A stretch of 63,000 nucleotides of DNA from positions 24,166,446 to 24,229,445 of the forward strand of contig CM043969.1 in NCBI GenBank assembly GCA_014529385.2, in the 5' to 3' direction. The notes under the pieces are model-generated. The model did no database searches. It was not told where the DNA came from and saw only the letters and a program-made list of their open reading frames with translations. Source of the DNA: Adiantum capillus-veneris (lineage: Eukaryota; Streptophyta; Polypodiopsida; Polypodiales; Pteridaceae). Shown here in pieces: positions 41,401 to 51,800 of this stretch (position 1 is the stretch's first letter; each line of letters starts with the position of its first letter). The translations under genes were made by a program, and so were the position numbers.

Positions 41401-42530
41401 GTGCATGTTGCAAGTCTGTATGTGGCCCCAACCACTTATGCAGGTAGGGAGACTCTAAAGGAAATTGAAGGGTTTTTGAGTACAAGGCAATGTTCAGAGG
41501 GTTTGTCCAAGCTACAAAAGTGGTGCAAAAGGCCCGCAAGTTCACACTGGTAGATGAGGATCTCATGAACTACGGGCGTGACGGAGTGCTTAGAAGGGTG
41601 TTGTACAAAGAAGAGATAGGAATGGTATTAGAACAATTCCACAAAGAAAGTGGACATCAAGGCAAAGACCAGGTTCTATTTTGAGTGCTTAGAGCAGGAT
41701 TTTGGTAGCCTTCCATAGTGAAGGACGTACATTACTGGTGCAAGACGTGCAATGAGTGTCAAACTATAGGTGAAAGACAACTAGTAGCGGAGTCACAAGG
41801 TGCCATCATCGCACAAAGTGCTTTTGAGAAGTGGGGTATGGATGCCATAGGCCCTCTCCCAAAGTCTACCAGCGGTAAGAAGTACGTGGTGGTAGCCATT
41901 GACTCCCTTACAAGATGGGTCGAGACCAAAGCAGTGAAGGAAGTAAATGCTAATGTGGTGGCTCAGTTTCTGTTGCCGTTTTGGTGTTCCATGGGTGTTA
42001 GTTTCTGATAGGGATCAGGGGTTTAGAAGCAAGCTCATGAGCGCATTACTAGAGAAGCTAGCATCGGTTTTCCTCACCCTATCACCCCCAATGCAATGGT
42101 CTAGTTGAGAGTGCTAATGGTAAAATCGTCAAGATGTCAACAAAGTACCTGTACAAACAGGAAGTTGAGTGGGAAACAAATTTAGAGAAGTGTCTGTGGG
42201 AGTGTAGAACGTCCTATAAAGTAGCTACAAATTTCACTCCATTCGAGCTAGTCTATGGTAAGGAGGCTGTGTTGCCGGTGCATGCGCTGCTAGGTGCTTT
42301 GAAGGGTATGTGGCATGTCAATGCCACTCAACAAGTGGTTCTACAGGATTGGATAGCCAGTTTAGAGGCTTTGCATATGGATAGAGAGGCAGCGGCGGCA
42401 GACTACTATGTGAAGGAGAGAGAGAAGCACGTTGCCAAGTTTAATTAGAACCTGCCAGACAAGAAGATAGAGGAAGGAGGCCTGGTCAGAAAAAAAGACC
42501 TAAAAAAAAATAAAATTGAGAAGAAATTTG
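41401..42530 (+). pseudogene. GyG copy 2: integrase
   Basis: Plus strand. The linker/tether reads KFTLVDEDLMNYGRDGVLRR. The H2C2 is decayed (FHKESGHQGKDQ ... WCKTCNECQT). The core has Asp in GMDAIGPLPKSTSGKKYVVV; the second Asp in SDRDQGF-type sequence near 42005 comes after a frame change; Glu is in LVESANGKIVKMS. The C-terminal part reads WECRTSYKVATNFTPFELVYGKEAVLP. Stops near 41683 and 42009 and frameshifts break it. Its end at about 42530 abuts the inverted GyD fragment. Confidence 0.82.
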
Positions 42531-42544
42531 GGTTGCAAACGCAA

Positions 42545-43690
42545 TAACTAGGTGAGCGGCCTTCATGGGCACTCACAAACGCTTCTAAAGTGTTGAGGTC
42601 ACATGCACCTATGCTCTAGTTGTGTGCTAGAGGATGATCACATAGAGAGTGTCTCCGTTTACATGGACACTCATTATTCCTCCACCTTGGGCTCTAGGCC
42701 CTCAGCGGGAACCCAAGGTAGTACCACTGAGGACCCCAATATTGCATTGAGTGATTCTTCCTTTGACTACGACATCATGGAAGGTTACCCAATGCCTAAT
42801 CTTGATAGTTCAAGCCAAGACATGCATTCCATGGGCCCACGGTCCGGGCCGATCGTGCTTGGTCGCTTGAAAGAGACTTTGAGTAGAGCCACTCGCTCCG
42901 AACATGGAGCTAACGAGGTAAGTGAAGGGGATGGGAAAGTAAATTCACCATTCATGATCAATGTAGACCCCATGCTCCTGGAGAGTGTCCATTTCACATC
43001 GTGTAGCCGAGTGTCCTATTAGGCTACAAAATAATGCCACACTAATGCAAACCAATCAAGCAAGCACATCTACAATGCCGATACTCATGTGTAATCGATG
43101 TGGCATAGATCATTTGATTGCCCAATGTCCGAATAATTTAAACGCGCCAAAGATAACGCCATTGAATTTAATTGATATTATTGAGGAGCCAACACAAAGT
43201 ATTCATGTGGTACTAGTAAATGTACTCACACAATCGATGCTCCAAAACCAAAAAGCAGTGAAGTCAAACCCCAATTCAAAGACCAACATAGGGACTGGTG
43301 ACGACCCCGTATATATGAACGACACTGAAGAGGATTTTGATTCAAGTGAGACCATGGAGACTAAAACGACCACTAGGAAAGAATCAAACAAGAAAGATTA
43401 ATAAGCCACAATGGCAAGGACCCAAGAAGAAGATAGGAACTTACCCAATCCCTACGGAGGAGATCGAGCGAGTCAAGCAATTAAGGAGTTTGGTAGAAGA
43501 GACCCAAAGGGATCTAGAGCCAACACCTAGGCAGATCCATATTACAGACACAATGTTTCCTATGCAAAAGCAACCTCACAAAGACCATAGACCACTAGCC
43601 ATACCAAGTGTTATCCAAGAAGAAAGTGACTTTAAGTCATGGGAAAGTGGACGTACTCACCAGGGGATTCACCATGAAAAACTTACCGCA
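42545..43690 (+). pseudogene. Inverted GyD fragment with internal gag deletion
   Basis: The plus strand matches the GyD leader (AACTAGGTGAG) and gag N-terminus (MHLCSSCVLEDDHIESVSVY ... GPRSGPIVLGRLKETLSRAT) to about 42990. It then jumps to the zinc-knuckle region (HRVAECPIRLQNNATLMQ, CNRCGIDHLIAQC) and on to EEIERVKQLRSLVEETQRD near 43510. About 2.3 kb of gag present in element D is absent at the junction. It ends near 43690. This is a deletion derivative or a recombination scar. Confidence 0.82.
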
Positions 43691-44707
43691 CCACGTAAGT
43701 GAAGGGTAGGGGGGTTTTTCTACAAGTTACATAAGCATATAGTTTAGGTGCAGGCCCTCAATAATCTAATGACCCGGGTTGATTACTTGTAATGATTGGT
43801 CACCGATGTGCACTAGAACTCGGATGAATTTAGGGAAAGTTTTTTATCACGTCACACATCAAATTTTGCATGAAGCCATTCATTAATAAGGATTGATTAT
43901 GATCAGGTCAAGGGTTGATTTACACAAGCTTTGGATGGGTTGGAATTGGAGAGTAGGCAGAGTACAGACCAATCATGCACATAGTGTGAGGTTGGATGGG
44001 TTTGAACTCGACAACATGGAGTTATGCTTGGGATTTGCAGTCTGATAACCCGACACTCGAGCCATCAATGGAAGGCGTTGCAAGTTGGAGGAAACAAATT
44101 TTTGTTTAAAGGTGGTCTTTGTTTTTGTTCAAAAGTCTTGAAAGGCTGGGTCTTTGTGGTGCTACTACGTGGCACTGTAAAACCCACATGCACTGGAAGG
44201 TTGCCCGAGATTGGTGTATATAGGCTGGCCGTGGCCATTCAAAGGCATCAAGAGAGGGAGAGGAGCTCCCATGTGGCGCGATCTATGGAGTTAGTGCCTG
44301 GCGGCGTTGTTGGCGCTGTGCCTGGCGGAGCGGGGAGGAGGCTTGGCGGTTTTGGCCAGTGGTGGTGATGACTGCGCAGTGTGCACCCCTGCCCCGGTGG
44401 TGGCCCGACGCCTTGCGACAGTGATGGCGTGGCACTGCTGCCAAGGGCCCGCGTCCACGACCTTTAAGACACCAATTTTTGAAGGAGGACTCCCCCCAAT
44501 AGCGACATTGCTATTGCTTGGAAGGGGAGGGTTTGCTAGTAGCAAGGGATGTGTCCCGCCAAGGATAAAGAGAGAGAGGCCCGGGACGATATCAAGAGGG
44601 GAGTCACACAGCCGTTGGACAACCAGTAGGAGAGGAGAAATTTGAGAAATTTAAGGGGCTAATCCCGCCACAATGAGCAGTGAAAAGAAGAAAGAGAGAG
44701 CATATCC
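43691..44707. other. GC-rich unassigned region, possibly GyG LTR sequence
   Basis: A purine run GAAGGGTAGGGGGG at 43702 and a TATA-like TATATAGG at 44216 are visible. The right half is GC-rich. The CopA element at 44708-49451 inserted into this sequence (duplication TATCC), so it continues at 49452 as the GyG LTR region. ORFs here are not supported. Confidence 0.4.
44703..44707. other. CopA copy 2 target-site duplication, left
   Basis: TATCC here is repeated exactly at 49452-49456, just beyond the other end of the element, and so defines the insertion. Confidence 0.85.
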
Positions 44708-44899
44708 TGAAGGAGTACGAGCGGAAGTGCAACGCGAGAGAGAGTGCGAGAAGAAGAGCACGGCGATATGGTGAACTCGCTCTACTGTAGTGTGTAGAGC
44801 ATAGTGAGTTCTTATTAGGTTTTTACAAAAGAATATGTGTACATACCTGGCGGCCCGCCCACTTACCTGGGCGACCACATTGGGCTTTATACCCCAACA
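44708..44899 (-). repeat. CopA copy 2 3' LTR (192 bp)
   Basis: On the minus strand TGTTGGGG ... CTCCTTCA, almost identical to 49180-49371 and to 1837-2028. Near-identity of the two LTRs of the element points to a recent insertion. Confidence 0.95.
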
Positions 44900-44985
44900 A
44901 CCTCCCACTTAAAGTCCAATGTGGTACTTTAAGTATGAGAGAAGCTACTATACAAGCTAATATACAAGAGATGTAGAGAAGTGAT

Positions 44986-47612
44986 GTACTACCCTACACC
45001 TAACTGCTTGCGAAAATGCGCAAAGCTCTCTGAGGGAAGTCCTTTTGTAAGTAGATTAGCAGGATTTTCTGTGGTGTGAACTTTGACAAGCTGAAGTTGC
45101 TTATCCTCGAGCATTTCCCTGATGAAATGATACTTCACATCCACATGCTTTGTCTTTGAGTGATAAACTGGATTGCGAGCCAATTGTATAGCACTTTGAC
45201 TATCACAATATAACACAGACATCTCTTCTTTGATTCCCAAATCTGTTACTAGTCGATTAAGCCAAATTGATTCTTTGCATGCCTCTGATGCTGCAACATA
45301 TTCAGCCTCTGTAGTAGACTGAGTAACACAATCTTGTAATCTAGAACGCCATGATACTGCTCCACCAGCCAATGTAAAGACATACCCTGACGTAGACCTT
45401 GGGTTGTCTAAGTCACCTGCATAATCTGAGTCTGTAAAGCCCTTTACACTTAGCTCCTGACTCCCATAGCATATACGCATACTCTTTGTAGCTTTCAGGT
45501 ATCTCAATATTCCTTTCACTGCCTCCCAATGTTTCTTGCCTGGGTTTGACATGTATCGACTTACTACTCCCACTGCAAATGCAATGTCTGGGCGAGTAGC
45601 AATCATTGCATACATCAAACTACCCACTACACACGCATATGGAATCTTATCCATTTCAGCCTATTCTTCCTCAGACACCGGACAATCTTGTTTGCTAAGT
45701 TTCACATATGGTGGCAATGGAACACTCAATGCCTTTCCCTTCTCCATATTGAAACGTTGCAAAACCTTGTCAATATACTCTGTTTGAGATAACCAAATCA
45801 ACTTCTTTGATCTGTCTCTCTCAATGCGCATACCAAGTATATGACTTGCCTCACCCATGTCTTTCATGTCAAACGATTTTGCCATCTTTGACTTCAAAGC
45901 TGAAATTTCTTCCAAGTGCTTGCCAGCAGTCAACATGTCATCCACATACAAAGTAAGGTCAACCAACTGCCATCCTTAGCCTTCTTTGTATATAGAGAGT
46001 GATCGAACTCACTACGTTTGTAGCCTTGAGAAAGCATAAACTTGTGGAATTTATGGTACCATGCCCTCGGTGATTGTTTTAAGCCATAAAGACTCTTTAA
46101 CAACTGGCATACCCAATCTTCCTTGCCTTTCTCAACAAACCCTTCTGAATGCTGCATGTAAATTTCCACATCTAAATCACCATGCAAGAACGCTGTCTTG
46201 ACATCCATTTGGTGCAACACCAAATCTAATATGGCAACCAATGCAAGAAAGCATCTCAATGTAGTCATCTTGACCACCGGAGAGAAGACTTCATCAAAGT
46301 CAATGCCTTGTTCTTGCTTAAAGCCCTTGGCAACAAGCCTTGCTTTGTACTTTGGATGACTATCATGAGTAGTGATCTTATACCTGTAAACCCATTTACA
46401 AGGTAGAGCCTTTTTGCCCTGTGGTAATTTAACTAGCTTCCATGTCTTGTTTTTATGCAGAGTTGTCATCTCTGACTGCATGGCCAATTGCCAATTCCCG
46501 GAGTCCTTCATTTGCACTGCTTCCTTGTAACATGAAGGCTCATTGCAATCAGTCAACATGACATAGTTCATAGATGGAACAAATCTATCAGGAGGTTGCG
46601 TGACACGTCCAGATCTACGCACAATAGGTGGCTCAGGCTCAGCCACAACCTGTGGTTCCACTCTATCCTGTCCTTGCTCCTCTTGAGCCCTGACATTTTG
46701 TCTTGCACGTGCAGGTCCATCTTCTTGGAAGACAACTCTTCTAATCTCCTCAACCCTCTCTGGTTTAGAATGATATTTGGATTCATTAAAGTGAACATCA
46801 TTGCTGCGGACAACCTTTCTGGATTCGGGATCCCAAAGTTTGTACCCCATCTCACCAGAATTACCATAGCCTAGAAAGATGCACTTTCTACTCTTTGGCT
46901 CAAGTTTGTTCCTAAATTCCTTTGGAACGTGAGTATATGCCTCACAGCCAAAGACTCTGAGATGCTTGTATGAGGGCATTTTGCCTGACCATACCATCTT
47001 TGGCACTGAATCCTTCTGCAAAACCTTGCTAGGAGATCTATTTACAAGATGAACAGCTGTTGATACAGCTTCAGCCCAAAACCCATTTGGCAGCTGTGCA
47101 TTAGACAACATACTTCTGACCTTCTCTTGTATGGTCCTATTCATCCTCTCAGCAACACCATTTTGAGGAGGATTGTAAGGAGCAGTAAGTTCACGTTTTA
47201 TACCTTTTGACTCACAAAAGTCCTGAAAGGCCTTTGAAACATACTCTCCACCATTGTCAGTGCGTAAGCATTTAAGCTTCTTTCCACTCTGATTCTCCAC
47301 AAGTGTCACAAACGTTTTGAAAATACTAAACGCTTCATCCTTGTGCTTGAGAAAGTAAATCCATACTTTCCTCGAGTAATCATCTATAAATGTCATAAAG
47401 TAAGAAGCTCCCCCTAGAGATAGGTTAGGCATAGGTCCACACAAATCACTATGAACAAGTGCCAACTGTGTATCTCTTCTACTGCTTCTATGCTTATGTG
47501 GCTGCTGTGTTTGCTTACCATACAGACAATGTTCACAGAATTCAAAATCATTAAATGAAAAGCCAGGCAAATAACCAGAACGAGACAAGATTTCCATTCC
47601 CTTCTTGGACAT
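44986..47612 (-). pseudogene. CopA copy 2: integrase, reverse transcriptase and RNase H
   Basis: A long minus-strand frame. Pre-integrase zinc residues are at the right end (FEFCEHCLYGK). The rve core has Asp in VHSDLCGPM, Asp in LRTDNGGEYVSKAF and Glu in NGVAERMNRTI. The integrase tail is FGCEAYTHVPKEFRNKLEPK. After an acidic linker, the copia RT has KWVYRYKITT and VKTAFLHGDLDVEIYM. The YVDDML box is split by a small frameshift near 45955. RNase H has TDSDYAGD, STTEAEYVAASEA and CDSQSAIQLA, all intact, and ends QLGVG. A TAG at 45661-45663 replaces the CAG of copy 1. Confidence 0.93.
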
Positions 47613-48066
47613 ATGTCCTAACCGGCAAAGAAACGTTCGGCTGCTCGGTTACATTGATTACATTTTTAGAGACATTTGATACATAAATCATGTAAAGTCC
47701 TCCAGACTTTACTCCATGTGCTACTGTCATAGAACCCTTGGATATCTTCCACATGTTCTGTCCAAAAATGGTGACGTAGCCAGCATCATCAAGTAAACCT
47801 GTGCTGATCAAGCTCTTTGTAATTGCGGGAACATGTCTCACATTCTTCAGCGTGAAAGAAGAGCCATTCTGAAACTTCAATTGAACATCTCCAACACCTA
47901 AGATCTCACATGTCTGCCCATTGCCTAGCAGAACATGATCTTTGGTGGTCACATAAGAGGTAAACCACTCCTTGTTTGGAGACACATGAAGTGGTGCCCT
48001 TGAGTCTATAATCTAGTCACTCAGTGCATTTCCATCAGATGCTGTAAGAAGAGCTGAGTCCATTGT
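47613..48066 (-). pseudogene. CopA copy 2: protease and pre-integrase segment
   Basis: Minus strand: the expected W-(I/V)-DSGA reads stop-IIDSRAPLHVS, with TGG changed to TAG and DSG to DSR, so the protease is inactive. The rest is normal: FTSYVTTKDHVLLGNGQTCE, GVGDVQLKFQNGSSFTL, VRHVPAITKSLISTGLLDD, then the pre-integrase GGLYMIYV. A frame change near 47610 leads into integrase. Confidence 0.85.
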
Positions 48067-48990
48067 ATTCTTTTAGAAGTAGATGTCTCCTGACACTAGA
48101 CTGTCATCCTTTGCAACAGTGTTTGTCACATTTATTTCTTGAATCTTCAATGAGGACTTGTTCTTCTCACCATGGTCTTCAGCTTTCTCTTTGCCTTTTT
48201 CTACTTTCCATTCTCTGCAGACTCTTTTCATGTGACCCTTCTTGCCACAATGGTAGCATTCTATGTCACTCTTGCCTTTAGCACTGTGGGACTTGCTACG
48301 AGTCTGATTCCTCTTTCCACCTTTGTACTTTTCTTTGGTCCTTCCCCTGACAACTAAGGCTGTTCCTTTGCCTTTGTCCATTGTCTTTCTATTGGTTTCT
48401 TCAGTAAGCAGACTTCCTTCTACACCTGCTATGTTCAAACCATCTGGAGGTGCAGAATTACTCAAAGCTGTGCGAAAAGTGTCCCAACTTTCCGGCAATG
48501 TGATCAACAGGAACATAGCTCTAACCGGTTCATCAAACTTGACACCTTGAGTTGACAACTGACTGTAGATTGTGTTGAATTTATTCAGATGATTGGACAT
48601 AGGTGTCCCTTCTTTCATCTTCAAGTCAACAAGCTTCTTAAGCCAGTATACCTGTGAAGCTGCACTCTGCTTCTCATAAAGATCACTCAGCTTTAACCAT
48701 GCTTGATAAGCCGACATCTCGTCTGCTACATTGAAGTAAACGCTTTCTACCAAAGTCAGCATTATGGTAGAAAGTGCCAATTCATCCATTTCGCTCCATT
48801 CATCTTCGTCCATATCTTTCGGTTTTATCCCCTTGAGCTTTATAGGTTTTATCTGTTTCTTTTGTACCAACACGTGCCAAATCTGCTTCTTCCACAATGG
48901 GAAATTGGTTCCATCCAGCTTCTTGATATTGTAAAGAGCAGTGTCCTCCCTTTTCTGGGAAAAATTCGGCAGAGTTTAATGGCCTGCGCA
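48067..48990 (-). CDS. CopA copy 2: gag with zinc knuckle
   Basis: A minus-strand frame containing KKLDGTNFPLWKKQIWHVLV at its start and ELALSTIMLTLVESVYFNVA. The UBN2-type capsid reads LKKLVDLKMKEGTPMSNHLN and LPESWDTFRTALSNSAP. A CCHC knuckle CYHCGKKGHMKRVC follows and the frame ends SLVSGDIYF at the stop at 48073. It encodes the particle protein of the copia element. The start codon is unclear because upstream frames (48850-49108) differ; a frameshift near the N-terminus is likely. Confidence 0.82.
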
Positions 48991-49165
48991 GACCTTTGTC
49001 GAAGCCGAACGGTGGCCGAGATGACCTCAGAATGAAATTCTGAGAACACCGAGCACATTGGGCTCCCCCAGAGGATTTGGGGTCGTGTCTTCGCCTGTCG
49101 AATTTCACTCCAATCTGAGCTGGTGACTCTAGTCTCCTGCAGTGCTACCCCGAGCCTCGATCTGA

Positions 49166-49177
49166 GCTCTGATACCA
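49166..49177 (-). other. CopA primer-binding site
   Basis: On the minus strand TGGTATCAGAGC, two bases after the 5' LTR, is the exact complement of the plant initiator tRNA-Met 3' end, the standard copia primer. Confidence 0.92.
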
Positions 49178-49179
49178 GT

Positions 49180-49371
49180 TGAAGGAGTACGAGCGGAAGT
49201 GCGACGCGAGAGAGAGTGCGAGAAGAAGAGCACGACGATATGGTGAACTCGCTCTACTGTAGTGTGTAGAGCATAGTGAGTTATTATTAGGTTTTTACAA
49301 AAGAATATGTGTACATACCTGGCGGCCCGCCCACTTACCTGGGCGACCACATTGGGCTTTATACCCCAACA
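49180..49371 (-). repeat. CopA copy 2 5' LTR (192 bp)
   Basis: The full LTR adjoins the PBS. Unusually it is not the outermost part of the element: an 80-bp stub lies outside it before the target-site duplication. Confidence 0.95.
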
Positions 49372-49451
49372 ACCTCCCACTTAAAGTCCAATGTGGTACT
49401 TTAAGTATGAGAGAAGCTACCTGGGACCACATTGGGCTTTATACCCCAACA
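49372..49451 (-). repeat. Extra stub: 3' internal end plus 31-bp LTR start
   Basis: Bases 49372-49419 repeat the 3' internal end of the element with its polypurine tract (as at 44900-44947). Bases 49420-49451 repeat the first ~31 bp of the LTR, with CG missing. TATCC follows. The stub is thus inside the duplication and belongs to the inserted DNA. Confidence 0.88.
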
Positions 49452-50175
49452 TATCCAAGGGGTATCCAAGTGCAAGGTTGGCAAATTGAGCGGACAAAGC
49501 AAAGGTACACCATGTAGATACCAAACACCAAGAAAGTGCCAAGTGGTAGCCATGCAATGGAAATTTTTAAAGGAAGCTCCAGTTAGTTGTACGAGCTAGA
49601 TAGCTCTTGTTTTTTTCATTTTTAGCCTTAGCCAAGGCTTATAAAAGGGCACATGAGTGATTTTCAAGGGCTTTTTTGCTAGAGAGAGGGATTGGAGGTT
49701 TTCAAGCCTGTGTATTGCAAGATTGCCATTGGAGATGCATCCTTTAATGTACTACCCCCCTATGCAATAATACCAAATATTTGACCCTACTTCTTGTGTT
49801 GCTTCTCCCCATCCCGCTCCTTTTCTCTTGCTCTTTGTGTACTTGCCGGTGTTTGCAGAGGATTTGTCTGCAGCTTGAAGGGTGTCACTAAGAGGGCAGA
49901 ATTGGGGTGTCTTGTGTGTCGGAAAGGGTGAGTTGAGTAGTGTGGGTGTGTTTGTGTTGAAGGGTGGTTTTTTGCAAGGTGCGAGGCGATTGTTTGGTAT
50001 GCTAAAGTGGAATTGTTGGTGAAAATTAGCCAATTTGAAGGTGTTATTATATAGGTTAGGGTGATGTGGAATCCCTGGGCTATAGAGAGGCAAACATTGT
50101 GTGTGCTTGGTGTGTTCCCTATTTCCCCTCTCCATCTTCTGGTGCCCCCACAAAGGAGCAGCTGATTGCTCGTCA
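49452..50175 (+). repeat. GyG copy 1 5' LTR (right part)
   Basis: Non-coding DNA with a TATA box (TATAAAAG, 49640-49647) ends in GTCA just before a PBS-like TTGTATCAAAGAC. Its left part would lie before 44708, because CopA inserted in it. The left LTR boundary could not be set. Confidence 0.55.
49640..49647 (+). promoter_or_regulatory. TATA box of the GyG LTR
   Basis: TATAAAAG preceded by CCTTAGCCAAGGCT, about 540 bp before the PBS. Confidence 0.55.
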
Positions 50176-50190
50176 TTGTATCAAAGACGG
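50176..50190 (+). other. GyG primer-binding site
   Basis: TTGTATCAAAGACGG resembles the initiator tRNA-Met site TGGTATCAGAGC with a few changes. It lies about 20 bp before the gag ATG at 50210. Confidence 0.45.
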
Positions 50191-50209
50191 TTGTTTCCAT
50201 CAAGGAGAA

Positions 50210-51170
50210 ATGGCAGCGGATAGTTATGGACACTTTTCACCGGAGAAGAAGATCCGGAGGATCGGATGGCCGATTTCGAGTTGTATATGCTATCACTGCA
50301 TATGCCAAATGAAGATAGAAAAATGCAAACGATTCCGTTGTTGATGCGGGGAAGAGCAAAGACACGGTTCTATGCTTTGGAAGGAGAGCCAAGACTTATG
50401 TGGCTAGCGTTGTGGGCCCGTTTTCTACATGATTTTTGGAAAGAGGTTTCTCATGTCGATTTGGATGCAAGGTTGAAAAACTTGAAGCAGGACGTGAACA
50501 GGAGTTTGGTGTCTTCCTCGCCCGCTTTGAAGAGTGCTGGAGGGACTTTGCAATGGCCATGCAATTGGTCAATGGTCGTGAGTACTTTAAATTGGAAAAG
50601 TTTATGGCTTGTTTGCATCCCCAAAGTTCATCAAAAGGTGGATTTCGAGGGCCTAGAGAATTACAACGGGGTTGTGGCTATTGCACGGTCTAAGAGCCGA
50701 AAAATAAAGAAGAAGATAGAGCAAGGTGTGTTGGGGTACCAAGCGATGGTTCCCAATCCGACCTCAAATCTGAGAGAAGAAGTTCAAATGGATAATCAGC
50801 CCAATCGAGGGGTAGCAACTGTTCCTCAACAATGGGTACGTATAGTTCAAGATTTGTTTGAGCAAATGCAAGAGTTGCGTTTAACTGTTATGGACAGAGG
50901 TCAAGCAAGGACAGGAAGAGGCAGGGCTAGGCAATTGCCTGGCAGATGTTACAATTGCGGAGAGGAGGGCCACTATGCTCCAGATTGACCTCACCCACCG
51001 AGGGAAAGAGGCGGCATGTATCCTATGTTTGGTAGAGGCAAGAGTCAGGTACAGTTTTACGGCCAAAGAGAGCAGCAAGTAGTTGAAAACCAAGCACAGT
51101 CGGCTCCGTCAGGTAATGATGAAGTACAAAGGGTTATATTATTGGTGTTGAGACAGGCAGGAGGTTGATA
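50210..51170 (+). pseudogene. GyG copy 1: gag
   Basis: Plus strand. It starts at ATG 50210 (MAADSYGHFSPEKKIRRI) and shifts to the frame of MADFELYMLSLHMPNEDRKM at 50266. Capsid segments alternate between two frames (KVEKLEAGREQEFGVFLARF, QLVNGREYFKLEKFMACL). The zinc knuckle is CYNCGEEGHYAPD with the last Cys replaced by TGA at 50986-50988; the frame then goes on as PHPPRERGG. Frameshifts lie near 50250, 50470 and 50640. Confidence 0.78.
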
Positions 51171-51800
51171 TTATGGCCAACAAAAGAGCATGAGGCAAAA
51201 GAGAGATCGAGACGGAACCTGAAACTAGAGCAAAGACTGGAAAAGAAAGGGGAACAAAGGTAGAGATCAGCCAGAGCCAAGCAGAAGGAGACGAAGAGGA
51301 AGAATTACTCAAAAGGATTTTCAGTTGGGACGTGGTAATCCGGAGTATGATCTGGTAAGAGATGTTCAAAATCAAAAGGCTAACATCACTTTTGGGCAGC
51401 TGCTTGCATTAAACCCTAAATTAAGGAGGCAGTGGTCAACCAACATCAGTATGAGGCTTCCTCGAGTAAGAGAAGATGTGCATGTGGTATAGAATCTAGC
51501 CTTAAGGGTGGGGAGTCTGATCGATGAGCTTCTAGTGGTGGACATTTTGCTTGAGAAGAAGAAGCATGTTCAAGCCTACATTGATGGTGGTGCCCAAGTA
51601 TGTGTGATCACTAAATCTGCTATGAGGGATATTGGTATTAAAGTTGTTTTCAGGTCCAATGTGCAAATGAGGATGGCCAACCATGCCAAAGCTCGGTGTT
51701 TAGGAGTGGCATAGGATGTGAAGGTTAAGGTTATGGGAGTTGAATGCTTAATCAATTTTTTTGTCATGAAAGCAGGAGAAAATGCTTATCCAATTATATT
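51171..51800 (+). pseudogene. GyG copy 1: gag end and retropepsin
   Basis: Plus strand: NPEYDLVRDVQNQKANITFG and QLLALNPKLRRQW (a motif before the protease in many plant gypsy elements). Then VQAYIDGGAQVCVITKSAMR, the active-site strand with DGGA, and VQMRMANHAKARCLGVA. A TAG at 51715-51717 is followed by DVKVKVMGVECLINFFVM and, further on, YPIILGRPWLLAIG. Another TAG near 51490 interrupts upstream. Confidence 0.78.

Larger units (their letters stand above)
44708..49451 (-). mobile_element. CopA copy 2: nearly complete Ty1/copia retrotransposon
   Basis: On the minus strand: stub of LTR plus 3' internal end (49372-49451), full 5' LTR, PBS, gag, protease, integrase, RT, RNase H, polypurine tract and 3' LTR, flanked by TATCC. 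Gene order PR-IN-RT-RH defines copia. A small number of lesions (stops at 48067 and 45661, stop and Gly-to-Arg in the protease, a frameshift near 45955) make it non-autonomous as it stands. Confidence 0.95.

Noticed and set aside
44024-44645. GC-rich ORFs of 84-114 codons with a TATA-like motif nearby
   Set aside because: Overlapping ORFs on both strands, no motif, and the region is more simply LTR or leader DNA into which CopA inserted.
49166-49177. A tRNA-Met gene
   Set aside because: Only the 12-bp primer-binding complement is present; no cloverleaf could be drawn around it or the other PBS sites.
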